This document shows, piece by piece, positions 9,552-17,732 of a stretch of 33,306 nucleotides of DNA. Made by a program: the position numbers and the translations under genes. Source of the DNA: Lutibacter sp. (lineage in GTDB: Bacteria; Bacteroidota; Bacteroidia; Flavobacteriales; Flavobacteriaceae); contig JAUSOJ010000250.1 in NCBI GenBank assembly GCA_030656195.1, positions 1 through 33,306 on the forward strand. The letters run 5' to 3'. Every line of letters begins with the position of its first letter. The first letter of the stretch is position 1. Below the pieces are notes generated by a model, which worked only from the letters and a program-made list of their open reading frames with translations, had not been told where the DNA came from and did not search any database.

Positions 9552-9580
9552 TTGCAATTTACAAATATTTTGTACATTTG
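9552..9580 (+). promoter_or_regulatory. Predicted Bacteroidetes-type promoter of greA
   Basis: TACATTTG (9573-9580) matches the TAnnTTTG -7 element; TTG at 9552-9554 at approximately the -33 spacing. Confidence 0.5.
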
Positions 9581-9584
9581 TGTT

Positions 9585-9619
9585 AAATCTCATTCTGGGT
9601 TTCCAGTTGTGAGATTTTT
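9585..9619 (+). promoter_or_regulatory. Terminator-like hairpin in greA 5' leader
   Basis: AAATCTCA-TT-CTGG-GTTT-CCAG-TTG-TGAGATTT followed by TT; ~23 nt upstream of the greA ATG. Confidence 0.6.
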
Positions 9620-9641
9620 GTATTTATTAAAACAGTAAGTT

Positions 9642-10118
9642 ATGAGTAATATTTCGTATTATACAGAAGAAGGGTTGAAAAAACTAAAGGATGAATTGGA
9701 GTTTTTGGAGCGTGTTGAACGCACAAGAATAAGTAATGATATTGCTGAAGCAAGAGATAAAGGAGATTTAAGCGAGAATGCCGAATACCACGCCGCCAAA
9801 GAGGAACAATCTATGTTGGAGTTGAAAATCGCCAAATTAAAAGAAGTGCTTTCCAATGCAAGAATAGTTGATGAATCGTTGTTGGATACTTCAAAAGTGT
9901 TGATTCATTCAACGGTGAGATTAAAAAACACGGTGACCAAAGCCGAATTTAAATATATTTTGGTGGCCGATTCCGAAACAAATTTGAAAGAAGGAAAACT
10001 GTCGGTAAATTCACCGATAGGTAAAGGTTTGTTGGGTAAAAAAGTTGGGGACATTACCGAAATTGAGGTGCCTAGCGGCGTTATGGAATTTGAGATTTTG
10101 GAAATTACCAGAGGATAA
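9642..10118 (+). CDS. greA: Transcription elongation factor GreA
   Basis: SYYTEEGLKKLKDELEFLERVERTRISNDIAEARDKGDLSENAEYHAAKEEQ is the GreA coiled coil; SPIGKGLLGKKVGD C-terminal domain. Confidence 0.97.
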   Translation: MSNISYYTEEGLKKLKDELEFLERVERTRISNDIAEARDKGDLSENAEYHAAKEEQSMLELKIAKLKEVLSNARIVDESLLDTSKVLIHSTVRLKNTVTKAEFKYILVADSETNLKEGKLSVNSPIGKGLLGKKVGDITEIEVPSGVMEFEILEITRG

Positions 10119-10138
10119 TTTTTTGTAAAATAATCGCA

Positions 10139-10180
10139 TAAATCCTTTTCAATTTTTTATTTGGAAAGGGTTTATTAATT
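10139..10180 (+). terminator. Possible greA terminator
   Basis: TAAATCCTTTTC...GGAAAGGGTTTA pairs with two G-U wobbles; weak T-tract. Confidence 0.4.
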
Positions 10181-10198
10181 TTGGGTAAAAATAAAACG

Positions 10199-10588
10199 AT
10201 GAGCACAATATTCACAAAAATAATTAATGGTGAAATCCCATCTTATAAAGTTGCCGAAAACGACGATTTTTATGCTTTTTTGGATGTAAATCCGAATGCA
10301 AAAGGTCATACGTTGGTGGTGCCGAAAAAGGAAGCCAACAAACTTTTTGAGTTGGATGAGGAAACTTACAATGGCTTAATGCGTTTTTCACGAAAGATTG
10401 CCATTGCTTTGGAAAAAACAATTCCGTGCAAACGTGTTGGAATGGCCGTTATCGGATTGGAAGTGCCTCACGTTCATGTACATTTAATTCCTTTGGATGC
10501 GATGCAAGATATGCAGTTTATGCATAAAGTAACCTTGAAGCCCGCGGAATTTGAAGCGATTGCCAAAGCGATTTCAGCCAATTTGTAA
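10199..10588 (+). CDS. HIT family protein
   Basis: MSTIFTKIINGEIPSYKVAENDDFYAFLDVNPNAKGHTLVVPK...VPHVHVHLIP histidine triad; ATG at 10199. Confidence 0.96.
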   Translation: MSTIFTKIINGEIPSYKVAENDDFYAFLDVNPNAKGHTLVVPKKEANKLFELDEETYNGLMRFSRKIAIALEKTIPCKRVGMAVIGLEVPHVHVHLIPLDAMQDMQFMHKVTLKPAEFEAIAKAISANL

Positions 10589-10590
10589 CA

Positions 10591-11745
10591 TTATTTTTTC
10601 AACGTAATCGCAAAAGTGGTTCCTTTACCCAATTCCGATTTTAAAACAGCGATTTTACCGTTGTGGTAATCTTCAATAATTCGTTTTGCGAGTGACAATC
10701 CCAATCCCCAACCGCGTTTTTTGGTGGTAAAACCTGGTGTAAAAATTTCGTGTTGCAAATGTTTTGGAATTCCTTTGCCGGTGTCGGCAATGGTGATGGT
10801 TACATTTTTATTGTTTTCAGTTATTAGAAGTGTTATTTTTCCTTTTCCTTCCATAGCATCAATGGCGTTTTTTACCAAATTTTCGATCACCCAACTAAAC
10901 AATTGCAGGTTTATTTTGGCGTAAATTTCTTTTTTTGAGGAATCAAAATTAAAAACAACTTGTTTGGAGCTTCTTAATTTGAGATATTCAAACGAATCGT
11001 TGGTTGCTTCCACCACATTTTGTTCTTTTAATTCGGGAATAGAGCCAATTTTTGAAAACCGTTCCGCGATGGTATTTAATCGCACTACATCATTTTCAAT
11101 TTCTTTTATGGTGTTTTCATTGGTGTTTTCCAGTCGTAAAATTTCAATCCAACCCAGCAGCGATGATAAAGGCGTGCCAATTTGATGGGCAGTTTCTTTG
11201 GCCATTCCGGTCCAAAGTTTGTTTTGTTCCGCCACTTTATTCGATTTAAAAAACAGGTAAATAACGCTGGCAAATAAAAATAAAATAAGAATCAGCGCTA
11301 CGGGATAATATTTTAGTTTGGTCAATAAATCGGAATTGCGGTAGTAAATATATTGCTTTAAGTCTTCTCCTTTATAGCTAATTGTGATGGGATTGTTTTG
11401 GCTTTTCATCAAAAAAAGCTGTTTTTCCAAATAGTTTTTCTTTTTTATTTTAAGAGAATCTAAATTGGACCATTCGGTAATGCTGTCTTTTTCATCAGTA
11501 ATAATCATCGGGATATTATGATTGTTGCCAATAATTTTAGCTTCAAGCGAAATATCGGTATTGAGGCTGGCGCTGCTGAAACGCTCATAAGCTTTCGCTA
11601 AAATTTCCATTTTGGAGCGTTCCTCGTGTTTAAATTTCTGAAAAAAATCATACGTGTTCCAAAGAATGAGGGCAACAATGATAAATGAGGACAAAATTAC
11701 TGTCCAACGAATTATCTGAGTATTCTTTTGTGAAGCCATAATCAA
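10591..11745 (-). CDS. Membrane sensor histidine kinase
   Basis: Two hydrophobic segments; H-box AKETAHQIGTPLSSLLGW; N-box NLVKNAIDAM; GKGIPKH; GWGLGLSLAKRI. Confidence 0.95.
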   Translation of the reverse strand: MIMASQKNTQIIRWTVILSSFIIVALILWNTYDFFQKFKHEERSKMEILAKAYERFSSASLNTDISLEAKIIGNNHNIPMIITDEKDSITEWSNLDSLKIKKKNYLEKQLFLMKSQNNPITISYKGEDLKQYIYYRNSDLLTKLKYYPVALILILFLFASVIYLFFKSNKVAEQNKLWTGMAKETAHQIGTPLSSLLGWIEILRLENTNENTIKEIENDVVRLNTIAERFSKIGSIPELKEQNVVEATNDSFEYLKLRSSKQVVFNFDSSKKEIYAKINLQLFSWVIENLVKNAIDAMEGKGKITLLITENNKNVTITIADTGKGIPKHLQHEIFTPGFTTKKRGWGLGLSLAKRIIEDYHNGKIAVLKSELGKGTTFAITLKK

Positions 11746-11831
11746 ATATAAAGTATAAGTTCCTATAACTTAAAAATAAAATCTATATTATTTTAACCTT
11801 GAAATATTTATATTTGTTAAAAATCAAAAAA

Positions 11832-12692
11832 ATGCTAAGTATAGATCCAAAAGATATATCAACAGTAAAGTTACAGGAATATTTGCAAAGCGCCATTGCG
11901 CCGCGTCCTATTGCTTTTGCAAGCACGCTTGACGCGCATGGAAACCCAAATTTATCGCCATTTAGTTTTTTTAATGTTTTTAGTGCAAATCCGCCTGTTT
12001 TAATTTTTTCTCCTGCACGCCGCGTGCGGGATAACACCACAAAACACACTTTGGAAAATGCCAATACGACTCAAGAAGTGGTTATTAATGTGGTGAACTA
12101 CGATATTGTTCATCAAATGTCCTTGGCGAGCAGCGAATATCCCGAGGGTGTGAATGAGTTTTTAAAAGCGGGTTTTACCATGTTGCCATCTGATAAGGTT
12201 AAACCATTCAGAGTGGGAGAAGCGCCCATACAATTTGAGTGTAAGGTTAAAAAAATAGTGGAGCTCGGCTATGAAGGCGGTGCCGGAAATCTGGTCATTT
12301 GTGAAGTGGTAAAATTTCACATCAAAAAAGAGTATTTAAATGAAGACGGCACTATCAATCAATATAAATTAGACTTGGTGGCCAGGGCGGGAGGAAACTT
12401 GTATTCTCGCGCAAGAGAAGGTTTTTTTGAAATACCAAAACCAGTTTCTACACTTGGAATTGGAGTTGATGCCATACCTGCCGAAATACGAAACAGCGAC
12501 ATCTTAACAGGAAATGATTTGGGAATGCTGGGCAATGTGGAATCGGTTCCTTCTAACGCCGATGTTGATAAGTTTGCAAAAGAACATTTGGAATATGTTG
12601 GAATTAATACGGTGAAAAAACATACATTTGCGAAAGCGCTTTTAGAAAAAAACGAAGTGTCGAGTGCTTGGAAAGTACTTTTAATACAATAA
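11832..12692 (+). CDS. Flavin reductase family protein (FMN-binding split barrel)
   Basis: APRPIAFASTLDAHGNPNLSPFSFFNVFSANPPVLIFSP; internal start MLSIDPKD preferred. Confidence 0.92.
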   Translation: MLSIDPKDISTVKLQEYLQSAIAPRPIAFASTLDAHGNPNLSPFSFFNVFSANPPVLIFSPARRVRDNTTKHTLENANTTQEVVINVVNYDIVHQMSLASSEYPEGVNEFLKAGFTMLPSDKVKPFRVGEAPIQFECKVKKIVELGYEGGAGNLVICEVVKFHIKKEYLNEDGTINQYKLDLVARAGGNLYSRAREGFFEIPKPVSTLGIGVDAIPAEIRNSDILTGNDLGMLGNVESVPSNADVDKFAKEHLEYVGINTVKKHTFAKALLEKNEVSSAWKVLLIQ

Positions 12693-12700
12693 TTAGAAAT

Positions 12701-13075
12701 ATGGAAATTACAGGAAAAATCAAAAAAATTGATGAACCTAAAACCTTTGGGGCAAGTGGTTTTAGAAAAAGAGAATTGGTAATTACTACAAATGAACAAT
12801 ATCCACAACCGTTGATGGTAGAATTTGTGCAAGATAAATGTGATTTATTAAATAGTTATCAAGTTGGGCAAGACGTAAAAGTATCCATCAATCTAAGAGG
12901 AAGAGAATGGATCAATCCGCAGGGAGAAGCTGTTTATTTTAACTCAATTCAAGGATGGAGAATAGAAGCAGCACAAGCGGAAGGTGCTCCTGGAGCAAAA
13001 CCAACAGCACCACCTGCTAAATTTGAAACCACTACAGAGATAGACGACAGCGAACCGGATGATTTACCGTTTTAA
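12701..13075 (+). CDS. DUF3127 family OB-fold-like protein with SSB-like acidic C-terminal tip
   Basis: MEITGKIKKIDEPKTFGASGFRKRELVITTNEQYPQPLMVEFVQDKCDLL; ends SEPDDLPF. Confidence 0.88.
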   Translation: MEITGKIKKIDEPKTFGASGFRKRELVITTNEQYPQPLMVEFVQDKCDLLNSYQVGQDVKVSINLRGREWINPQGEAVYFNSIQGWRIEAAQAEGAPGAKPTAPPAKFETTTEIDDSEPDDLPF

Positions 13076-13093
13076 GTCGGTTTAAATAGTATT

Positions 13094-13127
13094 AAAAAGA
13101 GAAAAACCCAGGTTTTTCTCTTTTTTT
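13094..13127 (+). terminator. Rho-independent terminator
   Basis: AAAAAGAGAAAAACC-CA-GGTTTTTCTCTTTTT followed by further T. Confidence 0.85.
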
Positions 13128-13158
13128 GTTTGGTTATATTTGTAAAAAATAATTAGGA

Positions 13159-13794
13159 ATGTATTTGCTTTCAAAAGATTTGGTATTTCCTTCGGTAAAT
13201 TTGGCGGATAAAAATGGTTTATTGGCCATTGGAGGCGATTTATCTGCCGAAAGATTGTTGCTTGCTTATAAAAGCGGAATTTTCCCTTGGTACAATCCGA
13301 GAGAACCCATTATTTGGTACAGCCCTGATCCAAGAATGGTTTTGTTTCCAAAAAATCTGAAAATTTCGAAAAGCATGAAGCAAATTATTCGAAAAAATCA
13401 ATTTAGGGCAACCTTCAATCAAAATTTTTCGGAGGTGATTTCTAACTGTAAAAATAGTTACAGAGAAGGCCAGGGCGGAACGTGGATCACCGATGAAATG
13501 GAACAGGCCTATATTAATTTACACCAATTGGGTGTGGCAAAATCGGTGGAGGTTTGGGAAGGAGATGAATTGGTTGGCGGATTGTATGGCATCGATTTAG
13601 GACACGTTTTTTGCGGGGAAAGCATGTTCAGCAAGGTAAGCAATGCTTCAAAATTCGCTTTTGTTTATTTGGTTCAAAAACTGGAAAAAGAACATTATAT
13701 ATTGATAGATTGCCAGGTTTATAATGCGCATTTGGCAAGTCTGGGAGCCGATGAAATTTCAAGAGAAACCTTTCTAACCTATCTCAAAAAGTAA
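13159..13794 (+). CDS. aat: Leucyl/phenylalanyl-tRNA--protein transferase
   Basis: FPSVNLADKNGLLAIGGDLSAERLLLAYKSGIFPWYNPREPIIWYSPDPRMV...YIDCQ-type C-terminus (ILIDCQVYNAHLASLGA). Confidence 0.97.
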   Translation: MYLLSKDLVFPSVNLADKNGLLAIGGDLSAERLLLAYKSGIFPWYNPREPIIWYSPDPRMVLFPKNLKISKSMKQIIRKNQFRATFNQNFSEVISNCKNSYREGQGGTWITDEMEQAYINLHQLGVAKSVEVWEGDELVGGLYGIDLGHVFCGESMFSKVSNASKFAFVYLVQKLEKEHYILIDCQVYNAHLASLGADEISRETFLTYLKK

Positions 13795-13795
13795 A

Positions 13796-13816
13796 AAGTT
13801 CACTATCTTTGAACTT
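13796..13816 (+). promoter_or_regulatory. Predicted -7 promoter element inside a perfect inverted repeat
   Basis: AAGTTCA-CTATCTT-TGAACTT; contains TATCTTTG (13804-13811), 23 bp upstream of the MazG-like gene. Confidence 0.45.
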
Positions 13817-13833
13817 CAATAAAAACAACAAAA

Positions 13834-14160
13834 ATGGAGATTAAAAACGCACAGCTTGTCGTTGACAATTGGATAAAAGAACATGGAGTCCGTTATTTTA
13901 ATGAATTGACCAATATGGCGCAATTGACTGAAGAAGTTGGTGAAGTGGCGCGAATTATTGCACGGCGTTATGGCGAACAAAGCGAAAAGGAAAGCGATAA
14001 AGGAAAAGATTTGGGCGAAGAACTGGCCGATGTGGTTTTTGTGGTTTTGTGTTTGGCAAATCAGACGGGTGTTGATTTACAGGCGGCCTTCGATAAAAAA
14101 ATGGATATAAAAACAAAACGGGATCACGACCGTCATCAAAATAATAAAAAATTAAAATAA
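13834..14160 (+). CDS. MazG-like nucleotide pyrophosphohydrolase
   Basis: LTEEVGEVARIIAR...LGEELADVVFVVLCLANQTGVDLQAAFDKKMDIK all-alpha NTP-PPase motifs. Confidence 0.93.
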   Translation: MEIKNAQLVVDNWIKEHGVRYFNELTNMAQLTEEVGEVARIIARRYGEQSEKESDKGKDLGEELADVVFVVLCLANQTGVDLQAAFDKKMDIKTKRDHDRHQNNKKLK

Positions 14161-14400
14161 ATGAATCCTTATAAAAATCAGTCGTTTTTAAAATTGACCG
14201 TTCGATTTGCATTGATCTTTTTTGTGGTGGTCACCATCCTGAAAATTATCATTTCAATATTTAAAAATAGTGGAGTTTCAGGTATGATTTCAGAATATTT
14301 TTCTGCAGAAACCTGGATGTCATTTGTGACAATTCAGTTGGTGATGGCACTTGTTTATGGATTGCTGATGGCGGGTTATTACAAGTTTATTAAAAAATAA
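14161..14400 (+). CDS. Small membrane protein of unknown function
   Basis: Start ATG directly follows the upstream TAA; two predicted TM segments. Confidence 0.75.
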   Translation: MNPYKNQSFLKLTVRFALIFFVVVTILKIIISIFKNSGVSGMISEYFSAETWMSFVTIQLVMALVYGLLMAGYYKFIKK

Positions 14401-14402
14401 AG

Positions 14403-14531
14403 AGGCTGTCTAAAAATAAATTATATTTTAACTGCAAAAGACGCTAGGTTTTTCGCAAGGAACGCAAAATGTTAATTTCTATAACTTAACATTTTGCGAA
14501 CATTGCGGTTAAACCAATTTTTTAGGCAGCT
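14403..14531. repeat. MITE-like foldback element between convergent genes
   Basis: AGGCTGTCTAAAAA (14403-14416) / TTTTTTAGGCAGCT (14518-14531) termini; internal perfect CGCAAAATGTTAA (14463-14475) / TTAACATTTTGCG (14486-14498). Confidence 0.65.
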
Positions 14532-14540
14532 GTATTTTTA

Positions 14541-17500
14541 TTAATTTAAATTGATTAATTCTATATCGCTTTCCTTTACTTTTTTGTTCAGTTTTTTCAC
14601 ATCATCTTCAAAAATGGCATAAATTTTTGCCAGTTCCACATCTATTAATTGGGTAATTTCTTTTTTAAATTCAACCGACTGGTCCGTAGGTTTGTAGTCT
14701 CCAATGGAACTCAGCGAATTTAAATGTGCCAATTTGTTGTTTAACTTAATTGGAAAGTTAAGCGGATCTTGTGAGCTTTTGCTTTTTGTCTGATACAATT
14801 CATTTTCAATGATTGTCATTTCTTTTACAATTTTATCCGCCAGTTCAACAATTTCCTTATTTTTCTCCTTATCAATTATTGATGCTTTCAGCAGATTGAT
14901 TTGTTCTCTTATTTTGGTAATATTTTTCAAGGTTTTATGAATTTCAGTCAATTTTTCCTGAATTTCTATGATAAAATCGAATTGAGCCTTTAAATCTTCT
15001 GTTGTTGCATTGCTTCTAGGATCTTTTAACAAAGTGAAATTTTGTTCAGAAACTGGTTTTCCATTTTTGCTTAATTGAACTTTATAGGTTCCCGGCAATG
15101 CCTTCGGCCCTTGTAAGGAAGCCCACCATAAAATCATGCCTTTTATTTTTTCGGCGTCAGGATATTGCATATTCCACTTAAACTGATTGGCGCCATTTTT
15201 AACTTTTAAAGGTTCTTCATTTTTTTTATCGTTGGGTTTGGTTGAAAAAGTTTTAATGAGTTTTCCAGAATTCTCAAAAACAGAGATACTTATGGTGTCG
15301 TTTTCGGCAACATTTTTCACATAATAATTCACCAATACACCGCCGGGATGATTTTGTCCGGCAGTTTTTGATTTGCGGTCGCTTCCGCCCATTCTGTAAC
15401 TGTCCATCGGTTTGTAAAGGAAAAAATCTTTGGAAATAAGGGTTTCATCAATTTGATGAAAAGGCGTTAAATCGTCAATAATCCAGAAGGAACGACCTTG
15501 TGTTGCCGCAATTAAATTATTGTTTTTAATTGCCAAATCTGTTATAGGAACAATGGGTAAATTCAGCTGAAAAGGGCCCCAATTAATTCCGTCATTAAAA
15601 CTTATATACATGCCATTTTCAGTTCCTGCATACAGCAATCCTTTTCTTTTGGGATCTGCGCGCAAAGCTCTTGTAAAATGTTCGGCAGTGATTCCGTTTG
15701 TCAGTAATTTCCAGGTTTTTCCATAGTCTTCAGTTTTATAAATATAAGGCGTATAATCTCCCAATTTATAGCGCGTACCAACAATATAAGCGCCGCCAGG
15801 CTTAAAAGGATCAACTTCAATGCAATTGAACATCATCCATTCCGGCATTTTTTTAGGTGTCACATTTGTCCAGTTTTTTCCGCCGTCACGGGTGATATGA
15901 ACCAAACCGTCATCAGAGCCTGTCCAAATCAAGTCTTTTTCAAAAGGAGATTCCACAGCGGCAAAAATAGTTCCGTAATATTCCACGCCAGTGTTATCTT
16001 TGGTAATTGGGCCGCCCGAAACCCCTAAAGTTTTTGGATCATTTCTGGTTAAATCGGGGCTAATAATCTCCCAGGATTGTCCTTCGTTGGTTGTTGCATG
16101 CAAGTGGTTTGAAGCGGCATACAACCTGTTTTTATTGTGAGGCGAAAAGAAAATAGGATAATTCCACTGAAATCGATATTTCATGCCTTCAGCACCATGA
16201 CCCATAGGATCATCAGGCCAAACGTTGATAGCCCTGGTTTCATTGGTTTTGTGATTGACTCTGGTTAGCAATCCGCCATAACTGCCGCCATAAACTATAT
16301 CGTTATTTAAGGGGTCTACGGCGATATGGGCGCTTTCACCGCCAGCGGTGCTTTCCCAATCACTCTCTTCTATGGTTCCGCCGTTTGTTCTGTGCGATAT
16401 TCTGACAGTTGAATTGTCTTGCTGCGCACCATAAATTCTGTACGGAAAATGGTCATCGGTTACCACCCTGTAAAATTGGGAAGTTGGCTGGTTGTGATAA
16501 GTACTCCAATTTTCTCCGGCATCAAAACTTATTTGTGCACCGCCGTCATCGGCAATAATCATCCGCTGATTGTCTTCAGGAGCAATCCATAAATCGTGGT
16601 GATCGCCATGCGGAGCTTCAAAGGATTTAAAAGTTTTGCCGCCATCTTTAGATTGATGGTAATCCACGTTTAAAACATACACCGTGTTTTCATCTTGTGA
16701 GTCGGCATAAATTCGGGTGTAATACCAGGCGCGTTGGCGCAATTCACGGTCGCTGTTAATCAGTTTCCAGGTTTTTCCGGCATCGATGGATTTGTAAACA
16801 CCACCGTCATTATTTTCAATTAAAACCCAAACAACATCTGAATTTAAGGGAGAAACAGCAATGCCGGCAATGCCCCAAATTCCTTTTGGCAAACCTTCAT
16901 TTGCTGAAATATTTTTCCAGGTTTCCCCTTCATCCGTGCTTTTCCACAATGCAGAACCTTCACCACCGCTGGATAAACTGTAAGGCGTTCTTCTTACATT
17001 CCAGGTTGTGGCATATAAAATTCGTGAATTGGTTGGATCAATTATTAAATCGATTGCGCCTGCATCAGCATTGGAAAATAATACTTTTTTCCACGTTTTT
17101 CCGCCGTCAGAAGATTTGTAAACGCCTCTTTCCTCAGTAGATTTATACAAATCACCCAAAACAGCCACAAATACAATATCCGGATTTTTAGGATGAATTC
17201 TTACGCGTGGAATATGGCGTGAATTTTTTAAGCCAATATGTTGCCAGGTTTTTCCGGCATCAACCGATTTCCACATGCCGTCGCCTGAAGAAACATTGCC
17301 GCGAACCGTTTTTTCGCCATTGCCAACATAAATTACATTATTGTCTGATTCACTTACGGCAATAGCGCCAACAGAGCCTCCAAAAAATCCGTCGGAAATA
17401 GAACTCCAAGTGTTTCCGGCATCCGTAGTTTTCCATACGCCGCCGCCTGTTGCTCCAAAATAGTAGAGATTTGCCTTGTTTGGAACGCCGGTTACCGCAG

Positions 17501-17648
17501 CACTTCTGCCGCCGCGGAACGGACCAATATTACGCCATTCAACAGATTTGTAAAATTCTTCACTAAATTTGGATACTGTTTTTTGTGCGTTAACTTTGTG
17601 GGCTGAAAGAAAAAACAAAAAGCCAAAAAATAAAATATATTTTTTCAT
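14541..17648 (-). CDS. Secreted BNR/sortilin-like beta-propeller protein (glycosyl hydrolase BNR-repeat family annotation)
   Basis: Signal peptide; many Asp-box motifs such as SxDGGKTW, STDEGETW, SIDAGKTW, TEDYGKTW. Confidence 0.92.
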   Translation of the reverse strand: MKKYILFFGFLFFLSAHKVNAQKTVSKFSEEFYKSVEWRNIGPFRGGRSAAVTGVPNKANLYYFGATGGGVWKTTDAGNTWSSISDGFFGGSVGAIAVSESDNNVIYVGNGEKTVRGNVSSGDGMWKSVDAGKTWQHIGLKNSRHIPRVRIHPKNPDIVFVAVLGDLYKSTEERGVYKSSDGGKTWKKVLFSNADAGAIDLIIDPTNSRILYATTWNVRRTPYSLSSGGEGSALWKSTDEGETWKNISANEGLPKGIWGIAGIAVSPLNSDVVWVLIENNDGGVYKSIDAGKTWKLINSDRELRQRAWYYTRIYADSQDENTVYVLNVDYHQSKDGGKTFKSFEAPHGDHHDLWIAPEDNQRMIIADDGGAQISFDAGENWSTYHNQPTSQFYRVVTDDHFPYRIYGAQQDNSTVRISHRTNGGTIEESDWESTAGGESAHIAVDPLNNDIVYGGSYGGLLTRVNHKTNETRAINVWPDDPMGHGAEGMKYRFQWNYPIFFSPHNKNRLYAASNHLHATTNEGQSWEIISPDLTRNDPKTLGVSGGPITKDNTGVEYYGTIFAAVESPFEKDLIWTGSDDGLVHITRDGGKNWTNVTPKKMPEWMMFNCIEVDPFKPGGAYIVGTRYKLGDYTPYIYKTEDYGKTWKLLTNGITAEHFTRALRADPKRKGLLYAGTENGMYISFNDGINWGPFQLNLPIVPITDLAIKNNNLIAATQGRSFWIIDDLTPFHQIDETLISKDFFLYKPMDSYRMGGSDRKSKTAGQNHPGGVLVNYYVKNVAENDTISISVFENSGKLIKTFSTKPNDKKNEEPLKVKNGANQFKWNMQYPDAEKIKGMILWWASLQGPKALPGTYKVQLSKNGKPVSEQNFTLLKDPRSNATTEDLKAQFDFIIEIQEKLTEIHKTLKNITKIREQINLLKASIIDKEKNKEIVELADKIVKEMTIIENELYQTKSKSSQDPLNFPIKLNNKLAHLNSLSSIGDYKPTDQSVEFKKEITQLIDVELAKIYAIFEDDVKKLNKKVKESDIELINLN

Positions 17649-17732
17649 AATGTTTGGTTGAGATAATTGAAAGTAAACTGAATAGTAAATCTATTAAAAA
17701 TAATTTTATTTAAAGCAACTAATTATACTAGG

